This document shows positions 59,284-64,000 of a stretch of DNA of 64,000 nt, one piece after another. Origin of the DNA: Cryobacterium melibiosiphilum (lineage in GTDB: Bacteria; Actinomycetota; Actinomycetes; Actinomycetales; Microbacteriaceae); NCBI RefSeq assembly GCF_003602235.1, contig NZ_QZVS01000082.1, positions 47,743 to 111,742 on the forward strand, read 5' to 3'. Position 1 is the stretch's first letter. Each line of letters begins with the position of its first letter. The notes beneath the pieces were generated by a model. The model was not told the DNA's origin. It did not search any database and worked only from the letters and a program-made list of their open reading frames with translations. Both the position numbers and the translations under genes were made by a program.

Positions 59284-61398
59284 GTGGCACTTGACGTGCT
59301 CACCGACCTGAGTAAGGTCCGCAATATCGGCATCATGGCTCACATTGATGCCGGCAAGACCACCACGACTGAGCGCATCCTGTTCTACACGGGTGTCAAT
59401 CACAAGATCGGTGAAACCCACGACGGCGCCTCGACGATGGACTGGATGGCGCAGGAGCAGGAACGTGGCATCACGATCACGTCCGCCGCGACAACCTGTT
59501 TCTGGGACAACAACCAGATCAACATCATCGACACCCCCGGCCACGTTGACTTCACCGTCGAGGTGGAGCGTTCGCTCCGCGTGCTCGACGGCGCGGTTGC
59601 CGTGTTCGACGGCAAGGAGGGCGTTGAGCCCCAGTCCGAAACCGTCTGGCGCCAGGCCGACAAGTACGACGTGCCCCGCATTTGCTTCGTCAACAAGATG
59701 GACAAGCTCGGCGCCGACTTCTACTTCACCGTAGACACGATCATCAAGCGCCTCGGCGCGAAGCCGCTGGTCATCCAGCTGCCGATCGGTGCCGAGTCTG
59801 AATTCGAGGGTGTTGTCGACCTCGTTCAGATGCGTGCGCTGACCTGGCGCGGCGACTCCAAGGGTGACGTCGAGATGGGCTCCAAGTACGCCATCGAAGA
59901 GATCCCCGCCGACCTCGTGGAGAAGGCTGCGGAATACCGCAAGATCATCCTCGAGACCGTCGCCGAGACCGACGATGCGCTCATGGAGCGTTACTTCGCT
60001 GGCGAAGAGCTCACCGTTGCCGAGATCAAGGCGGCTATCCGCAAGCTCACGGTCAACAGCGAGATCTACCCGGTTCTCTGCGGTTCCGCGTTCAAGAACC
60101 GCGGCGTCCAGCCGATGCTCGACGCTGTCGTTGACTACCTCCCCACCCCGCTCGACGTGCCCGCCATTGAGGCGCACGACGTTCGCGATGAGGAAAAGGT
60201 CATCATGCGTCACCCCGACGCCGACGAGCCGTTCACGGCCCTCGCGTTCAAGGTTGCCGTTCACCCGTTCTTCGGTCGTCTGACCTACGTGCGCGTGTAC
60301 TCCGGCCGTCTTGACTCCGGAGCCCAGGTCATCAACTCGACCAAGGGCAAGAAAGAGCGCATCGGCAAGATCTTCCAGATGCACGCCAACAAGGAGAACC
60401 CGGTGGCCTTCGTGACCGCCGGTCACATCTACGCGGTCATCGGCCTCAAGGACACGACCACGGGTGACACCCTGTGCGACCCGACCCACCAGGTGGTTCT
60501 CGAGTCGATGACGTTCCCTGACCCGGTCATCGAGGTGGCCATCGAGCCGAAGACCAAGCAGGACCAGGAAAAGCTGGGTCTCGCGATCCAGAAACTGGCC
60601 GAAGAAGACCCCACCTTCCGTACCGAGCAGAACCAGGAAACTGGCCAGACGGTAATCAAGGGAATGGGTGAACTTCACCTGGACATCCTCGTCGACCGCA
60701 TGAAGCGTGAATTCAACGTTGAGGCGAACGTCGGCAAGCCCCAGGTTGCGTACCGCGAGACGATCCGCAAGGCCGTCGAGCGTCACGACTACACGCACAA
60801 GAAGCAGACCGGTGGATCCGGCCAGTTCGCGAAGATTCAGATCGCGATCGAGCCGATGGAAATCACTGCGGACAAGACGTACGAGTTCGTGAACAAGGTC
60901 ACCGGTGGACGTATCCCGCGTGAGTACATCCCTTCCGTGGATGCCGGCATCCAGGACGCCCTGCACGTGGGTATCCTCGCCGGTTACCCCATGGTCGGCG
61001 TTCGGGCCATGCTGCTCGACGGTGCTGCCCACGACGTCGACTCCTCGGAGATGGCGTTCAAGATTGCCGGCTCGATGGGCTTCAAGGAAGCCGTTCGTAA
61101 GGCAAACCCCGTTCTGCTCGAGCCGCTCATGAGCGTCGAAGTTCGCACCCCTGAGGAATACATGGGTGACGTCATCGGAGACCTCAACTCGCGGCGCGGT
61201 CAGATCCAGACGATGGAGGACGCTCAGGGCGTGAAGGTAATTCGCGCACACGTCCCCCTGTCGGAGATGTTCGGCTACATCGGTGACCTGAGGTCCAAGA
61301 CCTCGGGCCGTGCGGTGTACTCGATGACTTTCGAAAGCTATGCCGAGGTCCCGCGCGCTGTTGCCGACGAGATCATCAACAAGAACAAGGGCGAATAG
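59284..61398 (+). CDS. fusA: Translation elongation factor G
   Basis: 704 residues, full length. GTPase motifs G1 [13 protein letters not shown]2 [12 protein letters not shown]3 DTPGHVDF, G4 NKMDKLG; then domain II, and domains III-V ([47 protein letters not shown]). It moves tRNA and mRNA through the ribosome. GTG start with GGAGGA 8 bases upstream. Confidence 0.99.
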   Translation: MALDVLTDLSKVRNIGIMAHIDAGKTTTTERILFYTGVNHKIGETHDGASTMDWMAQEQERGITITSAATTCFWDNNQINIIDTPGHVDFTVEVERSLRVLDGAVAVFDGKEGVEPQSETVWRQADKYDVPRICFVNKMDKLGADFYFTVDTIIKRLGAKPLVIQLPIGAESEFEGVVDLVQMRALTWRGDSKGDVEMGSKYAIEEIPADLVEKAAEYRKIILETVAETDDALMERYFAGEELTVAEIKAAIRKLTVNSEIYPVLCGSAFKNRGVQPMLDAVVDYLPTPLDVPAIEAHDVRDEEKVIMRHPDADEPFTALAFKVAVHPFFGRLTYVRVYSGRLDSGAQVINSTKGKKERIGKIFQMHANKENPVAFVTAGHIYAVIGLKDTTTGDTLCDPTHQVVLESMTFPDPVIEVAIEPKTKQDQEKLGLAIQKLAEEDPTFRTEQNQETGQTVIKGMGELHLDILVDRMKREFNVEANVGKPQVAYRETIRKAVERHDYTHKKQTGGSGQFAKIQIAIEPMEITADKTYEFVNKVTGGRIPREYIPSVDAGIQDALHVGILAGYPMVGVRAMLLDGAAHDVDSSEMAFKIAGSMGFKEAVRKANPVLLEPLMSVEVRTPEEYMGDVIGDLNSRRGQIQTMEDAQGVKVIRAHVPLSEMFGYIGDLRSKTSGRAVYSMTFESYAEVPRAVADEIINKNKGE

Positions 61399-61532
61399 CC
61401 TGAGGGTTGGCCTTCGGGCCGAATCGCTTGGACCTCCCGGTCCGAGTACCATTAGTAGACACATCCAGCGCATCCCCGGCCGTTCACAAACGCGGTCGTG
61501 TATTTGCACGCGAGTCCTGAGGAGGACCCACA

Positions 61533-62726
61533 GTGGCCAAGGCCAAGTTCGAGCGGACAAAGCCGCACGTAAACATCGGAACTATCGGTCACGTTGACCA
61601 CGGAAAGACCACGCTGACTGCAGCGATCTCCAAGGTCCTCGCCGACAAGTTCCCGTCCAAGATCAATGTTCAGCGCGACTTCGCGTCCATTGACTCGGCT
61701 CCCGAAGAGCGCCAGCGCGGCATCACGATCAACATCTCGCACGTTGAGTACGAGACCGACATCCGCCACTACGCGCACGTCGATGCTCCGGGCCACGCTG
61801 ACTACATCAAGAACATGATCACCGGTGCAGCTCAGATGGACGGCGCGATCCTCGTGGTTGCCGCTACTGACGGCCCGATGGCTCAGACCCGTGAGCACGT
61901 TCTTCTCGCCAAGCAGGTCGGCGTTCCGACCCTGCTCGTCGCGCTGAACAAGGCTGACATGGTTGACGACGAAGAGATCATGGAGCTCGTTGAGCTCGAA
62001 GTTCGTGAACTCCTCTCCAGCCAGGGCTTCGATGGCGACAACGCCCCCGTGATCCCCGTCTCCGCGCTCAAGGCACTCGAGGGCGACCCGGCATGGACCG
62101 ACAACATCCTCACGCTGATGAAGGCTGTTGACACGTTCATCCCCGACCCCATCCGCGACAAGGACAAGCCGTTCTTGATGCCGATCGAGGACGTCTTCAC
62201 GATCACCGGCCGTGGCACCGTTGTTACGGGCCGCGCCGAGCGTGGAACGCTCAAGATCAACTCCGAGGTCGAGATCGTCGGCATCCGCCCGACGCAGAAG
62301 ACCACGGTCACCGGAATCGAAATGTTCCACAAGCAGCTCGACGAGGCTTGGGCCGGCGAGAACTGTGGACTTCTTCTTCGTGGCACCAAGCGCGAAGACG
62401 TTGAGCGCGGCCAGGTTGTCGTCAAGCCGGGTTCGGTTACGCCGCACACCGACTTCGAGGGCACCGCGTACATCCTCAGCAAGAACGAGGGTGGCCGTCA
62501 CAACCCGTTCTACGCGAACTACCGCCCGCAGTTCTACTTCCGCACCACGGACGTCACCGGCGTCATCACGCTGCCCGAGGGCACCGAGATGGTCATGCCC
62601 GGCGACACTACCGACCTGACTGTCGCGCTGATCCAGCCGATCGCCATGGAAGAGGGCCTCGGCTTCGCTATCCGTGAAGGTGGCCGCACCGTCGGCGCCG
62701 GAACCGTGACGAAGATCCTCAAGTAA
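61533..62726 (+). CDS. tuf: Translation elongation factor Tu
   Basis: 397 residues. G1 [10 protein letters not shown]2 RGITI, G3 DAPGHADY, G4 NKADMV, and the C-terminal [23 protein letters not shown]. Brings aminoacyl-tRNA to the ribosome. GTG start with GAGGA upstream. The 134-base gap after fusA includes TTGGAC (61428) and a TTAGTA at 61452, a possible extra tuf promoter, and a weak TTCG hairpin. Confidence 0.99.
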   Translation: MAKAKFERTKPHVNIGTIGHVDHGKTTLTAAISKVLADKFPSKINVQRDFASIDSAPEERQRGITINISHVEYETDIRHYAHVDAPGHADYIKNMITGAAQMDGAILVVAATDGPMAQTREHVLLAKQVGVPTLLVALNKADMVDDEEIMELVELEVRELLSSQGFDGDNAPVIPVSALKALEGDPAWTDNILTLMKAVDTFIPDPIRDKDKPFLMPIEDVFTITGRGTVVTGRAERGTLKINSEVEIVGIRPTQKTTVTGIEMFHKQLDEAWAGENCGLLLRGTKREDVERGQVVVKPGSVTPHTDFEGTAYILSKNEGGRHNPFYANYRPQFYFRTTDVTGVITLPEGTEMVMPGDTTDLTVALIQPIAMEEGLGFAIREGGRTVGAGTVTKILK

Positions 62727-62740
62727 CAACTCGTTACGCA

Positions 62741-62775
62741 AACGGGTCGGTCCTTCGGGGCCGGCCCGTTTTTGC
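62741..62775 (+). terminator. Terminator of the tuf transcript
   Basis: 13-bp stem (62741-62753 with 62758-62770, two G-T pairs) closed by TTCG and followed by TTTTT. Typical intrinsic terminator, 14 bases after the tuf stop. Confidence 0.88.
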
Positions 62776-62820
62776 GTCCCCTCCGGCCTCTTGGTGAGCG
62801 GATGCCGTCACGCACAGGTA

Positions 62821-62843
62821 ACCCACCCATTCGGGGGGTAACG
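62821..62843 (+). promoter_or_regulatory. CCC-ATTC-GGGGGG palindrome followed by TAACGT, before the CAP gene
   Basis: ACCCACCCATTCGGGG... ends in GGTAACGT (TAACGT at 62838-62843), 32 bases before the CAP start. Same G-run-TAACGT block as at 18449-18458. Links the CAP gene to the control of the pilus genes by sequence only. Confidence 0.4.
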
Positions 62844-62874
62844 TGCAGGCCACGCATTGAACTAGGGGGAACTC

Positions 62875-63894
62875 ATGCTCACCGTGACCACTCGCACGAC
62901 CGTCAGCCGCTGGATCGGCGTGGCCGTTCTGTCGACCGCTCTCACGCTCGGCTCGATCGCCGGGCCGGCCCTGGCGGCGCCCAGCGATATCGACCGCATC
63001 CTCGTCGACACCAATATGGCGCGGGCCGCTGCAGGCCTGCCCGCCCTCAAGCACAACCTCGCCATCGACGCGGTCGCGCAGGCCTGGGCGCAGAAGATGG
63101 CCACCGACGGGTTCGCCCACAACCCGAGCTACTCCACGCAGATTCCGGCCGGCTGGTCGCTCGCGTCCGAGAACATTGCCGGCGGATACTCCGCCGCCAC
63201 GGTCGTGAACGCCTGGCTGAATTCACCCGGCCACCGCACCAACATCATGTCCGCTGCGACGGACATCGGCATCGGCTTCTACGTCGCGCCCAACGGCACC
63301 GCCTACTCGGTGCAGAACTTCGCGAAGTATCCGCCGTCCACGACCTCGGCCACCCTGACCGCCACGCCCACGCCGACCGTGTCGGGCTCCGCTCTGCTCG
63401 GCCGTACTCTCACCGCGAATGCCGGGGCGTGGGGTCCCGCGCCGGTGACCCTCGGCTTTCAGTGGACGAGTTCAGGGGTGAAGATCCCGGGTGCCACCGC
63501 GCCCACCTATGTGCCGGTGGCCGCTGACCTCGGCAAGCGCCTCGCGGTGACCGTGACGGGAACGAAGGCGGGTTACACGACGGTGGCGAAGGCATCCGCC
63601 GGCACGGCCGCCGTGAAGGGAACCCTCACGGCGACACCCACCCCCACGATCTCGGGCACAGCGAAGGTCGGGCAGATCCTGAGTGCCCGAGTCGGCACCT
63701 GGTCGCCCGCGCCGGTCACGCTGCTCTACCAGTGGGCTCGTGGCGGTACCGCCATTTCGGGCGCGACGGCCTCGACGTACGCGATCAAGGCAGCGGATGT
63801 CGGCGCCACCCTCACCGTGACCGTCACCGGCACCAAGCCCAACTATGGCCCGGTGGCGCGCAAGTCCCAGTCCACCGCCCCCGTCGCCCCGTAG
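62875..63894 (+). CDS. Secreted CAP/SCP-domain protein with two Ig-like repeats
   Basis: 339 residues. Signal peptide (RWIGVAVLSTALTLGSIAGPALA-A, AxA cleavage near residue 36). CAP domain ~40-155: VDTNMARAAAGLPALKHNLAIDAVAQAWAQ, FAHNPS, ENIAGG, WLNSPGHRTNIMS, IGFYVAPNG. Then two ~85-residue repeats (TATPTPTVSG..LLGRTLTANAGAWGPAPVTLGFQW; TATPTPTISGTAKVGQILSARVGTWSPAPVTLLYQW), an Ig-like repeat common on actinobacterial surface proteins. No sortase motif or anchor; expected to be released. GGGGGA 7 bases before the ATG. Confidence 0.92.
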   Translation: MLTVTTRTTVSRWIGVAVLSTALTLGSIAGPALAAPSDIDRILVDTNMARAAAGLPALKHNLAIDAVAQAWAQKMATDGFAHNPSYSTQIPAGWSLASENIAGGYSAATVVNAWLNSPGHRTNIMSAATDIGIGFYVAPNGTAYSVQNFAKYPPSTTSATLTATPTPTVSGSALLGRTLTANAGAWGPAPVTLGFQWTSSGVKIPGATAPTYVPVAADLGKRLAVTVTGTKAGYTTVAKASAGTAAVKGTLTATPTPTISGTAKVGQILSARVGTWSPAPVTLLYQWARGGTAISGATASTYAIKAADVGATLTVTVTGTKPNYGPVARKSQSTAPVAP

Positions 63895-64000
63895 CCTCGA
63901 CCTCGACCTCGACCTGGACCTGGCCCCGCTCCGTCTCCCCGGCCGGGACCCGCGCCGCCGCGCGGGACCCACGCGGCGGCGCGGTACCTGCGCCGCCGCG
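63895..64000. repeat. Hexamer repeat and GC hairpin after the CAP gene
   Basis: CCTCGA repeated three times (63895-63912) then CCTGGA, followed by a 12-bp hairpin (63951-63962 with 63972-63983) that may terminate the CAP transcript. A third copy of the left-arm sequence begins at about 63990 at the window edge. No gene is supported. Confidence 0.6.

Noticed and set aside
59209-61560. 783-residue open frame on the minus strand
   Set aside because: Antisense shadow of fusA.

Overview
The window comes from a high-GC Gram-positive bacterium (Actinomycetota), most likely of the family Microbacteriaceae. The evidence is the GC-rich coding sequence, frequent GTG/TTG starts, the rpoC and rpsL-rpsG-fusA-tuf proteins, and the very frequent word CGGATGC/GCATCCG. 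The genus is not proven; a Cryobacterium-like relative is a guess. The two ends are housekeeping: the 3' end of rpoC (1-763) and the ribosomal/elongation-factor genes rpsL, rpsG, fusA and tuf (58267-62726), followed by a secreted CAP-domain protein. In between lie about 57 kb of accessory genes, almost all on the + strand.

Layout. 764-2735: a strong terminator, a field of palindromic repeats, a minus-strand lipoprotein and a minus-strand acetate-transporter-family gene. 3068-41058: a very large type IV pilus (T4P) region. It holds three pilB-pilT-pilC motor sets (3068, 14345 and 29698), each followed by pilin-like genes and PilM/PilN/PilO alignment genes. In total there are 3 PilB, 3 PilT, 3 PilC, 3 major-pilin-like proteins, about ten minor pilin-like proteins (four of them large PilX-like proteins), 4 PilM/N/O sets and only one prepilin peptidase (PilD, 26259). 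Two of the four PilM/PilN pairs are fused into one protein. No secretin or PilP is seen, as expected in a monoderm. One stretch (about 23.3-26.3 kb: pilin C-terminus plus three minor pilins) reads as less GC-rich and may be imported.

41164-57103: a type VII secretion-like (T7SS) locus. It has a 1521-residue EssC/EccC-type ATPase with an N-terminal FHA domain, a WXG100 protein, two 101-residue helical proteins each followed by a large effector-like protein, three paralogous multi-span membrane proteins, three paralogous proteins with an LPxxW start, and two lipoproteins. One effector-like protein ends in an alpha/beta-hydrolase (lipase-like) domain and is followed directly by the two lipoproteins, which could be immunity proteins. 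EccB, EccD, EccE and mycosin are absent.

How it may work together (inference): PilD processes all prepilins. Each PilB/PilC pair builds a fibre on its own PilM-N-O platform and each PilT retracts it, possibly giving separate pili for DNA uptake, twitching and adhesion. The T7SS-like locus would export the WXG100 protein and two polymorphic effectors. Several T4P operons and the terminal CAP gene share a C-run/G-run palindrome near a TAACGT hexamer, which could be common control. Tandem repeats at the 5' ends of one pilT and one pilX gene could make those proteins vary in length.
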